Shown here piece after piece: positions 15,351 to 22,560 of a stretch of 32,479 nucleotides of DNA. The position numbers and the translations under genes are program-made. The notes beneath the pieces were generated by a model, which was given only the letters and a program-made list of their open reading frames with translations, was not told the origin of the DNA and did no database searches. Numbering within the stretch: position 1 is the first letter of the stretch; every line of letters starts with the position of its first letter. This DNA is from Candidatus Gastranaerophilales bacterium (GTDB lineage: Bacteria > Cyanobacteriota > Vampirovibrionia > Gastranaerophilales > Gastranaerophilaceae). The stretch covers positions 1-32,479 of the forward strand of contig CALUTL010000018.1 in NCBI GenBank assembly GCA_944323655.1, given 5' to 3'.

Positions 15351-16694
15351 TCACTTTTTAAGCTTCATCTTATTAATTTTCAAAAGCGCAGTGTATGAAG
15401 GAAGTATCGTAATTTTTTCATCACTATTTTCTGAACCCGAAACAAGTGCAATTGCTTTTTCAATTGATTTTTCTATCACGATTTTATCCTGAGGAACTCC
15501 CGCATACTTAAGCCTTAATGCCATATCCTCCGCTCTTGTACCGGATGTCACAACAAGCTTTCTCGCCCCTTTAAGCTGTTCAAAATCACTGTCCCATAAC
15601 CAGCTTATATCACGACCGTCCGCGTAATTGTCGTTTATTGCAATTAAAATATTTGACTCCAAATCTACAGTCTTAAGCACTTCACTAGCACCTGTCGGAT
15701 TTTTTATAAGCTGAATTAAAGCTGAATGTCCGTTAATTTTTCGAACTTCAGTTCTCCCAAAAATCGACTTGTAACTATCAAGCGCCTTTTGTATTTCCGC
15801 CTGATTAAGCCCGAGTTCAAACCCTAAAGCAATTGCTGCCAGCGCATTATATGCATTATATAAACCAACCAAGTTTATTCTAAATTCATATTCAATTTCA
15901 TTATGCTTAACTTTTAATTCAGACTTGTCATTAAAAACAAATGCTGTTGCGGAATAATCACATTCAGGACGTCTAAATCCGCAATTTTTACAGAAATAAT
16001 GCCCCTGCTGAGCAAAAAATTGTTTTGAATATTCCAAATGTTCTCCACAAACGCAATTGAAAGCTTCTGATGGCGCATTTGAAGTTTGCTTATAATTGCA
16101 ATCATATTGAACATCCTCAAAACCGTAATAAATGGAAGAATTTCCCCCCCCCATGCCTGCGACAAGCGGATCATCAGCATTAAGGACAAGTTTTAAATCA
16201 GGATTTTTAGCAATCGCATTCTTTATAAACCCTGCGGTCGTCGCAAGCTCACCATATCTGTCCAATTGATCTCGAAAAAGGTTTGTTACAACAAGATAGT
16301 CAGCTTTTATATAGTCATAAAGCTTGGTAAGATAAGCTTCATCCGACTCAATTACAGCATAATCAAACTTTCTAAACGGCACAATTCCGAGCGCAAACAT
16401 ATTTGCAACCCCTGTCAGCATATTTGCACCCTTTAGGTTATGAATAACTTTCTGATGCGCAGTTTCCAGAATATGTGAAATAATTCCGGAAGTCGTAGTT
16501 TTGCCGTTTGTACCGGTTACGGTTATAATTTTCTCCTTAACGTAATCGCCGCAATGCGATAAGAATTTCGGGTAATACTTTAAAACCGCCATCCCTGCAA
16601 AAGACGTTCCGCCTGATTTTGAAAACAGCTTAATCCCCATATACGCCGCTCTTGCAAGTATTAAGGAAGTATAAAATTTAAATTTTCCTAACAT
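15351..16694 (-). CDS. murT: Lipid II isoglutaminyl synthase subunit (Mur-ligase-like)
   Basis: MurT works with the glutamine amidotransferase GatD to amidate D-Glu of lipid II to D-isoglutamine. The Mur-ligase P-loop GTNGKTTT is at residues 61-68. A zinc ribbon with Cys214, Cys216, Cys235 and Cys238, typical of MurT, is inserted in the central domain. The C-terminal DUF1727 domain has the NYADGRDISWLWD motif. The 447 residues match the family. AAAGGA precedes the ATG at 16694. No gatD adjoins: the neighbours downstream are on the other strand. A run of nine G (minus strand, complement 16144-16152) encodes part of MGGGN (181-185) and could slip. A Mur ligase near a YtxG/YtxH-like cluster recalls murC-ytxGH in Bacillus. 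Confidence 0.93.
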   Translation of the reverse strand: MLGKFKFYTSLILARAAYMGIKLFSKSGGTSFAGMAVLKYYPKFLSHCGDYVKEKIITVTGTNGKTTTSGIISHILETAHQKVIHNLKGANMLTGVANMFALGIVPFRKFDYAVIESDEAYLTKLYDYIKADYLVVTNLFRDQLDRYGELATTAGFIKNAIAKNPDLKLVLNADDPLVAGMGGGNSSIYYGFEDVQYDCNYKQTSNAPSEAFNCVCGEHLEYSKQFFAQQGHYFCKNCGFRRPECDYSATAFVFNDKSELKVKHNEIEYEFRINLVGLYNAYNALAAIALGFELGLNQAEIQKALDSYKSIFGRTEVRKINGHSALIQLIKNPTGASEVLKTVDLESNILIAINDNYADGRDISWLWDSDFEQLKGARKLVVTSGTRAEDMALRLKYAGVPQDKIVIEKSIEKAIALVSGSENSDEKITILPSYTALLKINKMKLKK

Positions 16695-16773
16695 AAATAG
16701 TCCTTTAGACGTATTTCCAATCTCTCTTTTGTATCCTATAATTCAAATATAATACAAATTAGAAATAATTAAA

Positions 16774-17133
16774 ATGTTTTTATTTATCGCAACAATTTTT
16801 ATAGCAGAATTAATCATATTTTCGACTTTGGTTTTCTACATAATCAAGGCAGATAAAGCCGTTATTGAATTAAACAAACAGGTTACGGAATACAAACCTC
16901 AAATTAAAAATGTACTTAATGGAATAAAAGAAACCGTTATTGAAATTAGCGACAAAAAAGATCTGTTATATGAGTATTTGCGCAAAAAACGTGACCAGTG
17001 GATTTTTAAAACAATTCAAACTGTTCTTATATACTTCTTGCTGTTTTTATTCAGAGGCAAATGCAAAAAAGCGGCAAAGATTTGCCAAGGACTGCTTCTT
17101 GCAAAAGACGTCTGGGACAGCATTCCGGGCTAA
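16774..17133 (+). CDS. Small membrane protein at the head of the YtxH cluster
   Basis: A 119-residue protein with an N-terminal transmembrane helix (FLFIATIFIAELIIFSTLVFYII cut into residues 2-24), a coiled central part (ELNKQVTEYKPQIKNVL) and a second hydrophobic stretch (about 85-97, VLIYFLLFLFRG), then a basic end. The helix-plus-coil plan resembles DUF948 proteins such as the one at 17533. No ribosome-binding site is clear; TATAAT sequences at 16737-16742 and 16748-16753 are possible -10 boxes. It precedes three same-strand genes with the same style, suggesting an envelope-stress or membrane-organising cluster. Function is unproven. Confidence 0.75.
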   Translation: MFLFIATIFIAELIIFSTLVFYIIKADKAVIELNKQVTEYKPQIKNVLNGIKETVIEISDKKDLLYEYLRKKRDQWIFKTIQTVLIYFLLFLFRGKCKKAAKICQGLLLAKDVWDSIPG

Positions 17134-17196
17134 ACAGCTTGTAAATTCTCAAAAAAATGTTATAATAAATACATACAAATGAAAGACGAGGTAAAT

Positions 17197-17514
17197 ATGT
17201 CAAAGAATAAATCCTTTATGTTCGGAATGGGCCTATTAGCAGGTGTTGTCGGCGGAATAGTCGCAGGAGTTCTGTTTGCCCCAAAATCCGGCGAGGAATC
17301 AAGAAGAGAGATTAAAGAAGCCGCTTGCGAATTGTACGAAAAACATTCCCCGGCTATCAATGAAGCAAAAAGACAAGCAATGGAAAATGTCGATTTGATG
17401 AAATATAAGTTAGAAAGACAATTCAGAAAATTTAACAACATGTTAAAATCTAAGAAACTGCAAAAAGCAAAAGAACTTGAAGAAGGTTCTGACGCAACCG
17501 AATTTGACTACTAA
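17197..17514 (+). CDS. YtxH domain protein, copy 1
   Basis: A 105-residue protein. The ATG at 17197 has GAGG five bases upstream and is preferred over one at 17179. The YtxH pattern is a glycine-rich transmembrane helix (FGMGLLAGVVGGIVAGVLFA, about residues 9-28) followed at once by PKSGEESRREI, then a charged amphipathic helix. In Bacillus the family member YtxH is a general-stress protein. The gene at 18040 carries the same APKSGEE-R block, so the two are paralogues separated by a DUF948-like gene. The C-terminal half here is more basic and ends in an acidic tail. Confidence 0.86.
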   Translation: MSKNKSFMFGMGLLAGVVGGIVAGVLFAPKSGEESRREIKEAACELYEKHSPAINEAKRQAMENVDLMKYKLERQFRKFNNMLKSKKLQKAKELEEGSDATEFDY

Positions 17515-17532
17515 TCATAAGGAATAAACATA

Positions 17533-17892
17533 ATGGAATTTTCTCAAATCGCACTAAATCAAGGACTGACATTTTTAGCCTGGGTTACGGGTATCGTAAT
17601 CCTTGCAGTCGGAGGTTTTTTGATAAAACTTCTGATTGACCTGTCAGCACTTTCAAAAAACCTAAACGAGACGTCAATACTTGTAAACACTGAATTGAAG
17701 CCTACATTAAAAGAAATAAACGAAACACTTCATGCGGTAAATTCGCTTGTAAAAAGCACAGACAAGAATGTAGACAGCTTCAAAAGCGCAGTGGAAAAAA
17801 CTTTCGGAAAAACAAAAATGATTTCCGAATCTATTGTCAGCGGAATAATCAAAGGTTTTGTTACCGTAATGGGGCTATTCGCTAAGAAGTAA
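17533..17892 (+). CDS. DUF948-like membrane protein (YtxG type)
   Basis: A 119-residue protein with AAGGA before its ATG, 18 nt after the preceding YtxH gene. One transmembrane helix (about residues 13-37, WVTGIVILAVGGFLIKLLI) leads to a long coiled coil with Asn/Thr-rich heptads (NETSILVNTELKPTLKEINE) and a hydrophobic C-terminus. This is the usual plan of DUF948 proteins. In Bacillus subtilis ytxG (DUF948) and ytxH are neighbours, and the same pairing here strengthens the call. Likely membrane-attached, coil on the cytoplasmic side. Function is unknown. Confidence 0.78.
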   Translation: MEFSQIALNQGLTFLAWVTGIVILAVGGFLIKLLIDLSALSKNLNETSILVNTELKPTLKEINETLHAVNSLVKSTDKNVDSFKSAVEKTFGKTKMISESIVSGIIKGFVTVMGLFAKK

Positions 17893-18039
17893 AAGATTAC
17901 CGTTTTCGGGAATTATTTTTCCTCACGATAAAGATAAAATCAATTACGAAAAGATGTTACGACAAAATCGTTTCCACAGGACAATAAAAACAAATTAAAC
18001 CGGAATATAAAACAAAAAAAGAAAAGGAGTGACCAAATT

Positions 18040-18312
18040 ATGTCAGCAACAAAATTTTTAGCAGGATTTATAGTAGGCGGCGCAATCGGCGCAATTGCAG
18101 GAATTCTTCTTGCTCCGAAATCAGGCGAAGAAACCCGCAAGCTTATTGCAGATACAACTAAAGACGTTATGAACAGAGCAGATGCAACCGTAAAAGAAAT
18201 TCAATCTAAAGCAGACGATGTCGTTTCTGATATGCAAAGAAAAGGGGACGAAATCAGAGATAAGCTTCAAAATCTGCTTAACCAGCAAAAACCTGCTGCC
18301 GTTGAAGAATAA
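18040..18312 (+). CDS. YtxH domain protein, copy 2
   Basis: A 90-residue protein with a strong AAGGAGTGA site 7 nt upstream. The glycine-rich transmembrane helix (FLAGFIVGGAIGAIAGILLA, residues 6-25) is followed by PKSGEETRKLI and a long amphipathic helix with A-D/K-x-x repeats (ADATVKEIQSKADDVVSDM), a late-embryogenesis or apolipoprotein-like coil. It is the last gene of the cluster, followed by a strong terminator. The 147-nt gap before it holds no gene and may carry its own promoter. Probably membrane-anchored stress protein. Confidence 0.87.
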   Translation: MSATKFLAGFIVGGAIGAIAGILLAPKSGEETRKLIADTTKDVMNRADATVKEIQSKADDVVSDMQRKGDEIRDKLQNLLNQQKPAAVEE

Positions 18313-18335
18313 TAATATTTGAAATTTAATTAAAA

Positions 18336-18366
18336 AAAGCTCCGTTTTAAAAGCGGGGCTTTTTAA
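18336..18366 (+). terminator. Terminator of the YtxH cluster
   Basis: A 9-bp stem (18336-18344 with 18354-18362 region, one G-U pair) followed by a T run, 23 nt after the stop at 18312. Confidence 0.9.
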
Positions 18367-18400
18367 TTCGACTGATACTTTGTAATATTAAAACACACAA

Positions 18401-18575
18401 ACGGACACTTTCTAAAAAGTGTCCGTCATATCCCAAATCTTGTAACCGTTCTATCCTGCCGCGAATTTAAATCTTTTTTATGATTCAATTTCTGAACCTG
18501 AATGCCTTAGCATCCTGAAAGTTTGAATTTCTCAAACCGTCTGAGGCAAAGCCCCTGAATTTAACCTTATGCTAA
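18401..18575. other. Candidate folded RNA with three-way junction and hairpin
   Basis: The 299-nt gap 18313-18611 has no gene beyond the terminator. It contains a perfect 11-bp hairpin (18401-18411 with 18416-18426) and a nested set of helices: outer TTAGCAT/ATGCTAA (18507-18513 with 18569-18575) enclosing GTTTGA/TCAAAC (18521-18526 with 18532-18537) and GAGGC/GCCCC (18543-18547 with 18551-18555, one G-U). The outer and inner pairs form a three-way junction. It lies just downstream of the second RHH gene on the minus strand and could be its 3' UTR or a separate RNA. The strand is undecided. Confidence 0.4.
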
Positions 18576-18611
18576 ATCCTAAATAATTTCTGTTACAGAA
18601 TAATCTGTTTT

Positions 18612-18800
18612 CTATTCCAGCAGTGAATCAAGAATATCTGCGTTCCTTGCGGCTGTCGTTGACTCTCGAACTTTCTGTTTGTAAATATAAGTTCTGAGTG
18701 CTTCCCGGATTAATTCGCTTCGTGATCTGTTTTCTACGTCTGCGACCTGATCAATTTTGTTTAAGAAATCCTCAGGCATTGAAATTAATACTCTCGCCAT
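18612..18800 (-). CDS. Ribbon-helix-helix DNA-binding protein (CopG/ParD-like), copy 2
   Basis: A 62-residue regulator, same length as the copy at 1323-1511. The ATG follows AAAGGAGAATAT. The RHH elements are the strand ARVLISMPE (2-10), helix A (FLNKIDQVA) and the highly conserved RSRSELIREALRTYIY (25-40). The C-terminal tails of the two copies diverge most (KQKVRESTTAARN here), which may set partner or operator choice. Unlike copy 1 there is no small gene behind it; instead the folded segment 18401-18575 follows. Promoter with the shared decamer is at 18840-18870. Target genes are unknown. Confidence 0.9.
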   Translation of the reverse strand: MARVLISMPEDFLNKIDQVADVENRSRSELIREALRTYIYKQKVRESTTAARNADILDSLLE

Positions 18801-18839
18801 ATATTCTCCTTTGCTTCTTTGGAACTTATCTCTTATACT

Positions 18840-18870
18840 ATTATAAACAATTTTTGATATAAAAAATTGC
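18840..18870 (-). promoter_or_regulatory. Predicted promoter and operator of RHH copy 2
   Basis: TATAAT on the minus strand (18840-18845) with the shared decamer GCAATTTTTT (18861-18870) over the -35 position, as in the promoter of copy 1. Confidence 0.5.
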
Positions 18871-19014
18871 TATTTTTTATATATAAAATATATGGCATTT
18901 TTAAAAACTCAAGTACCATAAGGGTTTTCAGGGATATATTCAACTTTACAAAACTTAATATTATACTTAATTAAAGTTTTTCTATGTCTTTACAACCTGC
19001 TTGGTTTAAGTTAG

Positions 19015-19020
19015 TATAAT
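19015..19020 (+). promoter_or_regulatory. -10 box of the pyrH operon
   Basis: TATAAT 16 nt before the pyrH ATG implies a leader of about 10 nt that still holds AAGGGG. A -35 is not clear (TTTACA at 18989-18994 is 20 nt away). Confidence 0.45.
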
Positions 19021-19036
19021 ACGAAAAAGGGGAAAA

Positions 19037-19759
19037 ATGGAAAAGCTAAAATATAAAAGAATTCTGTTGAAAATAAGCGGAGAAGCGCTTTTAGGAGATC
19101 AACAGTTTGGGATTGACCAAAAGCCGGTCAAAATGATTGCAGAAGAAATAAAAAAAGCAAAGGATGCAGGAGCAGAAGTTGCGGTAGTTGTCGGAGGCGG
19201 AAATATATTCCGAGGGATGAAAAACAGTGCAAAGCTTGGAATGGATCAGGCTTCCGGAGATTATGTCGGAATGCTTGCAACAGTAATGAACGCAATAGCG
19301 CTACAGTGTGCGCTTAATCAAATTGAAGTTCCATGCCGAGTTCAGAGCGCAATTGCGATTAATCAGGTTGCAGAACCCTACATAAGACACAGAGCAATCC
19401 GCCACCTTGAAAAAGGCAGAGTTGTTATTTTTGCGGCAGGGACAGGCAATCCGTTCTTTACAACAGATACAGCCGCAGCTTTAAGAGCTTCCGAAATCAA
19501 TGCAGAAGCTATGCTTATGGCTAAAAACGGCGTTGACGGAGTTTACACGGATGATCCGAACATCAACCCTGAAGCTAAAAAGTTAGATATAATAACTTAT
19601 GATGATATTATAAAAGACGGTCTTAAAGTTATGGATACATCGGCTTGCGCACTTTGCAAGCAAAACAGCATACCGATTGTCGTGTTTGATTTTCTGTTAA
19701 AAGACGGAATAGTAAAAATTCTGAACGGCGAAAAAGTCGGGACATATATAGGTTTATAG
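19037..19759 (+). CDS. pyrH: UMP kinase
   Basis: PyrH phosphorylates UMP to UDP with ATP, feeding RNA, DNA and cell-wall nucleotide pools. The 240 residues show the amino-acid-kinase fold landmarks: LLKISGEALLG (10-20), the phosphate loop VVGGGNIFRG (51-60) and GTGNPFFTTDTAAALR (135-150). AAGGGG precedes the ATG. It heads the plus-strand operon pyrH-frr-cdsA-rnc-rpe; pyrH-frr-cdsA is a widely conserved order, but uppS, usually between frr and cdsA, is absent. Confidence 0.98.
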   Translation: MEKLKYKRILLKISGEALLGDQQFGIDQKPVKMIAEEIKKAKDAGAEVAVVVGGGNIFRGMKNSAKLGMDQASGDYVGMLATVMNAIALQCALNQIEVPCRVQSAIAINQVAEPYIRHRAIRHLEKGRVVIFAAGTGNPFFTTDTAAALRASEINAEAMLMAKNGVDGVYTDDPNINPEAKKLDIITYDDIIKDGLKVMDTSACALCKQNSIPIVVFDFLLKDGIVKILNGEKVGTYIGL

Positions 19760-19792
19760 ATTAATAAGATTAATAATTGAAAGAGGTAAGAG

Positions 19793-20359
19793 ATGTCAGA
19801 AAGTTTAGATGAATTATTTTTATTCGGAGAAGAAAAAATGGAGAAAGCAATTTCTTCAATGAAGCGTGAATTCGGCTCAATCCGCACAGGACGTGCAAAT
19901 CCGATGATGCTTGATAAAGTTCTTGTTGATTATTATGGAGTTCCGACACCCCTAAGACAGATGTCACAAGTTACGGTTCAGGACGGAACTACTCTTGTAA
20001 TCTCGCCTTACGACAAATCAACACTTAAAGAAATCGAAAAAGCAATTATTAAAGCTGAAATCGGCATTACTCCGAACAGCGACGGCATCTGCATAAGATT
20101 GACTTTCCCGCCGTTAACCGAGGAAAGACGTAAAGAAATCGTTAAAGATGTTAAAAAATTAGGCGAAGAAGCAAAAGTTGCAATAAGAAACGTTCGCCGT
20201 GATATGACTGATGACTTGAAAAAACTTGAAAAATCCGAAAATCTTCCGGAAGATTCCGTAAAAGACAATCAGGATAAAATCCAAAAATTAACAGACAAAT
20301 ATACAGGCATTGTAGACAGCGCAGTTACAGAAAAAGAAAAAGAGGTTATGACCGTATAA
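19793..20359 (+). CDS. frr: Ribosome recycling factor
   Basis: With EF-G, RRF splits the post-termination ribosome. The 188 residues match the family (about 185). Typical stretches are the SIRTGRANPMMLD loop near residues 29-41, VISPYDKSTLKEIEKAI (65-80 region), LTEERRKE and NVRRD near the C-terminal coiled helix. GAGGTAAGAG lies before the ATG, and 33 nt separate it from pyrH. The stop overlaps the cdsA start by one base (TAATG). Confidence 0.98.
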   Translation: MSESLDELFLFGEEKMEKAISSMKREFGSIRTGRANPMMLDKVLVDYYGVPTPLRQMSQVTVQDGTTLVISPYDKSTLKEIEKAIIKAEIGITPNSDGICIRLTFPPLTEERRKEIVKDVKKLGEEAKVAIRNVRRDMTDDLKKLEKSENLPEDSVKDNQDKIQKLTDKYTGIVDSAVTEKEKEVMTV

Positions 20360-21231
20360 TGGACGTTATAGGCGGATTAAACAAAAATGCCACAAGAATG
20401 CTGACAGGCTTTATTCTTGGCACAATAGCAATGACTTGTATAATATTAAGCGGAATCCCGCTTTTGATATTGTTATATGTCTTTGTATTTTTTGCATCAA
20501 GAGAGTACGTCAAGATACTTGAACATAAGGGATTTTATCCGAATCTGAAGGTTATATGGCTTGCAGAATTGGTTTTAGGATATATTGCTTATGTTCAAAG
20601 ATTTGACCTGACAGCACTTGTAATCTCATTTTTCTCAATAATATCTTTTATGTGGGTATTATTCAGAGGTCGCCAGCCTTATATTGCGAATGCTGCAACA
20701 ACCGTTTTAGGAATAATATATTGCGGATGGTTTCCGCTGCACCTTATGTATTTAAGAGAGCTTTCATCATCGGAATTCAGCAGCGGACTTGGGTTTGTGG
20801 TTATGATGTTCACTTCAATTCTTTTAACTGATATCGGATGTTATTACGCTGGAAGACATCTTGGCAAACACAAACTTGCCCCTGTTATAAGCCCGAATAA
20901 AACAATAGAAGGCTCAATCGGCGGAATCATTTCTGCAATTATAGGGGCAGTAATTATATCTTTCTTTATCGGGTTTGAATGGTATTATGCAATAATTTTC
21001 GGGCTTATTTGTACCGTATTTGCACAGATTGGCGATTTGTGCGAATCTTTAATAAAAAGAGATGCGGGAGTGAAAGACAGCGGTGATTCTTTACCGGGAC
21101 ACGGCGGATTTTTAGACAGAACGGACAGTTTTATTTTTACAATTCCCGTAGTTTATTACGTGTGCAAATATTTTATCTTTTCAAATCAAATAATAAACGA
21201 TTTTACAAACCTTATAAAGGGACTGTTTTAA
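20359..21231 (+). CDS. cdsA: Phosphatidate cytidylyltransferase
   Basis: CdsA makes CDP-diacylglycerol from phosphatidic acid and CTP, the entry to all phospholipids. The protein is 290 residues with about seven to eight hydrophobic spans. The family features are SPNKTIEGSIGG (178-189) and the signature ending in KRDAGVKDSGDSLPGHGG (233-250) then FLDRTDS. Start is coupled to frr by a one-base overlap. It is followed by rnc after a single base. Location is the inner membrane. The absence of uppS before it is unusual. Confidence 0.97.
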   Translation: MDVIGGLNKNATRMLTGFILGTIAMTCIILSGIPLLILLYVFVFFASREYVKILEHKGFYPNLKVIWLAELVLGYIAYVQRFDLTALVISFFSIISFMWVLFRGRQPYIANAATTVLGIIYCGWFPLHLMYLRELSSSEFSSGLGFVVMMFTSILLTDIGCYYAGRHLGKHKLAPVISPNKTIEGSIGGIISAIIGAVIISFFIGFEWYYAIIFGLICTVFAQIGDLCESLIKRDAGVKDSGDSLPGHGGFLDRTDSFIFTIPVVYYVCKYFIFSNQIINDFTNLIKGLF

Positions 21232-21232
21232 G

Positions 21233-21928
21233 ATGCAAACCATTGAAGATATCTTTGGGATTAAAGCTGATAACAAAGCGAATTTTGAATATGCAATAAC
21301 GCATCCGTCCTTCACTCAAGAGAATGGGCTTGATTATACTAAATGCTATGAGAGATTGGAATTTTTGGGTGATGCCGTATTAAAACTTGTAGTATCCAAT
21401 ATATTATATAGAGAATTTCCGAATTATCACGAAGGTGAGATGTCGAAAATCCGCTCAATTGCAGTTTCAGACAACGTTTTGTCTGAAATTTCCAAAGAAA
21501 TCGGGCTTGCAGATATTATAAGAACGTCAGAACACGACGCAAAACAAGGGATAAAAAAGCTGACTTCTGTTACAGCCTGTGCGTTTGAAGCGGTTTTAGG
21601 GGCATACTTTTTGGATGGGAAAATGCAACAGCTTGAAAAGAAGCTTGAAGAAATTTTTGCGTCATACATAAAAGAAATAAATGCAAATATGGATAAATAT
21701 AACGCTAAAGCGCTTTTGCAGGAATATACCCAAAGTTTAACAAAAGAAACTCCGAAGTATCGACTTGTAGAAAACAGCGGTCCGGCTCATAAAAGAAAAT
21801 TTACGGTAGAAGTATCATATAACGGTGAGGTTATAGCGCAAGCGGAGGGTAACTCTAAAAAAGAAGCCGAACAAAAATGCGCCTATATAGCCTGCCAAAA
21901 ACTGGGAGTGTTAGAATGCCAAAAATAA
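21233..21928 (+). CDS. rnc: Ribonuclease III
   Basis: RNase III cuts double-stranded RNA, including rRNA precursors, as a dimer. The catalytic signature ERLEFLGDAVL is at residues 40-50 with the metal-binding Glu43 and Asp47, and the second acidic site is in AFEAVLGAYF (Glu near 119). A C-terminal double-stranded-RNA-binding domain follows (about 155-225, with GPAHKRKFTVEV and SKKEAEQKCA). Length 231 is standard. The start is one base after the cdsA stop. rpe begins 13 nt before the end of this gene. Confidence 0.97.
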   Translation: MQTIEDIFGIKADNKANFEYAITHPSFTQENGLDYTKCYERLEFLGDAVLKLVVSNILYREFPNYHEGEMSKIRSIAVSDNVLSEISKEIGLADIIRTSEHDAKQGIKKLTSVTACAFEAVLGAYFLDGKMQQLEKKLEEIFASYIKEINANMDKYNAKALLQEYTQSLTKETPKYRLVENSGPAHKRKFTVEVSYNGEVIAQAEGNSKKEAEQKCAYIACQKLGVLECQK

Positions 21929-22560
21929 TCATTTCTCCTTCAATATTATCAAGCGACTTTGCAAACCTTGAAAAAGAAATAAAAGAAATAGAAAAAGCAG
22001 AGGCAGATTGGGTTCATATAGATGTAATGGACGGGCATTTTGTGCCGAACATAACAATCGGAGTACCTGTCGTAAAATCAATTAAAAAAGTAACTAAATT
22101 GCCTTTGGATGTGCATTTGATGATTGATAACCCTAAGAAATATATAAAACCGTTTGCCCAAGCCGGCGCCGATATATTAACATTCCATTACGAAGCCGTT
22201 GAACGAAATGAAGTAATAGAAATTGCGCAATATATAAAAGATTTTGATATAAAAGCAGGTTTAGCAATAAAACCAAATACAAATCCAGAAGAAATATTAG
22301 AATATATAAGCTATTTCGATATGATTTTAGTAATGACCGTAGAGCCGGGATTCGGCGGGCAGGAATTTATCAGTAAATGCGCACAAAAATTGCCTTTTAT
22401 AAGAGAATTTGCAGAAGGCGACCTTATTCTTCAGGTCGATGGCGGAATTAACCGAGAAACGGCAAGAGTCTGCACCAAATTAGGCGCAAACTCTTTAGTA
22501 GCCGGAAGTTATATATTTAATTCAGAAAATATTTCTGATGCAATTTATTCTTTACGCTAG
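21916..22560 (+). CDS. rpe: Ribulose-phosphate 3-epimerase
   Basis: Rpe interconverts ribulose-5-P and xylulose-5-P in the pentose phosphate pathway. The ATG at 21916 is preceded by GGGAG 7 nt upstream and gives 214 residues; an upstream in-frame start at 21877 lies inside rnc and is rejected. Motifs: SPSILSSDF (6-14), HIDVMDGHFVPN, the active-site DVHLM, VEPGFGGQ and DGGINRET, all metal- or phosphate-binding parts of the TIM barrel. It is the last gene of the operon; its 3' end overlaps the minus-strand gene at 22552 by 9 nt. Confidence 0.97.
   Translation: MPKIIISPSILSSDFANLEKEIKEIEKAEADWVHIDVMDGHFVPNITIGVPVVKSIKKVTKLPLDVHLMIDNPKKYIKPFAQAGADILTFHYEAVERNEVIEIAQYIKDFDIKAGLAIKPNTNPEEILEYISYFDMILVMTVEPGFGGQEFISKCAQKLPFIREFAEGDLILQVDGGINRETARVCTKLGANSLVAGSYIFNSENISDAIYSLR

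Noticed and set aside
15914-16189. Open frame of 91 codons overlapping murT in another frame
   Set aside because: It exists only because of the G tract and AT-rich composition; murT in the main frame matches the whole family length.
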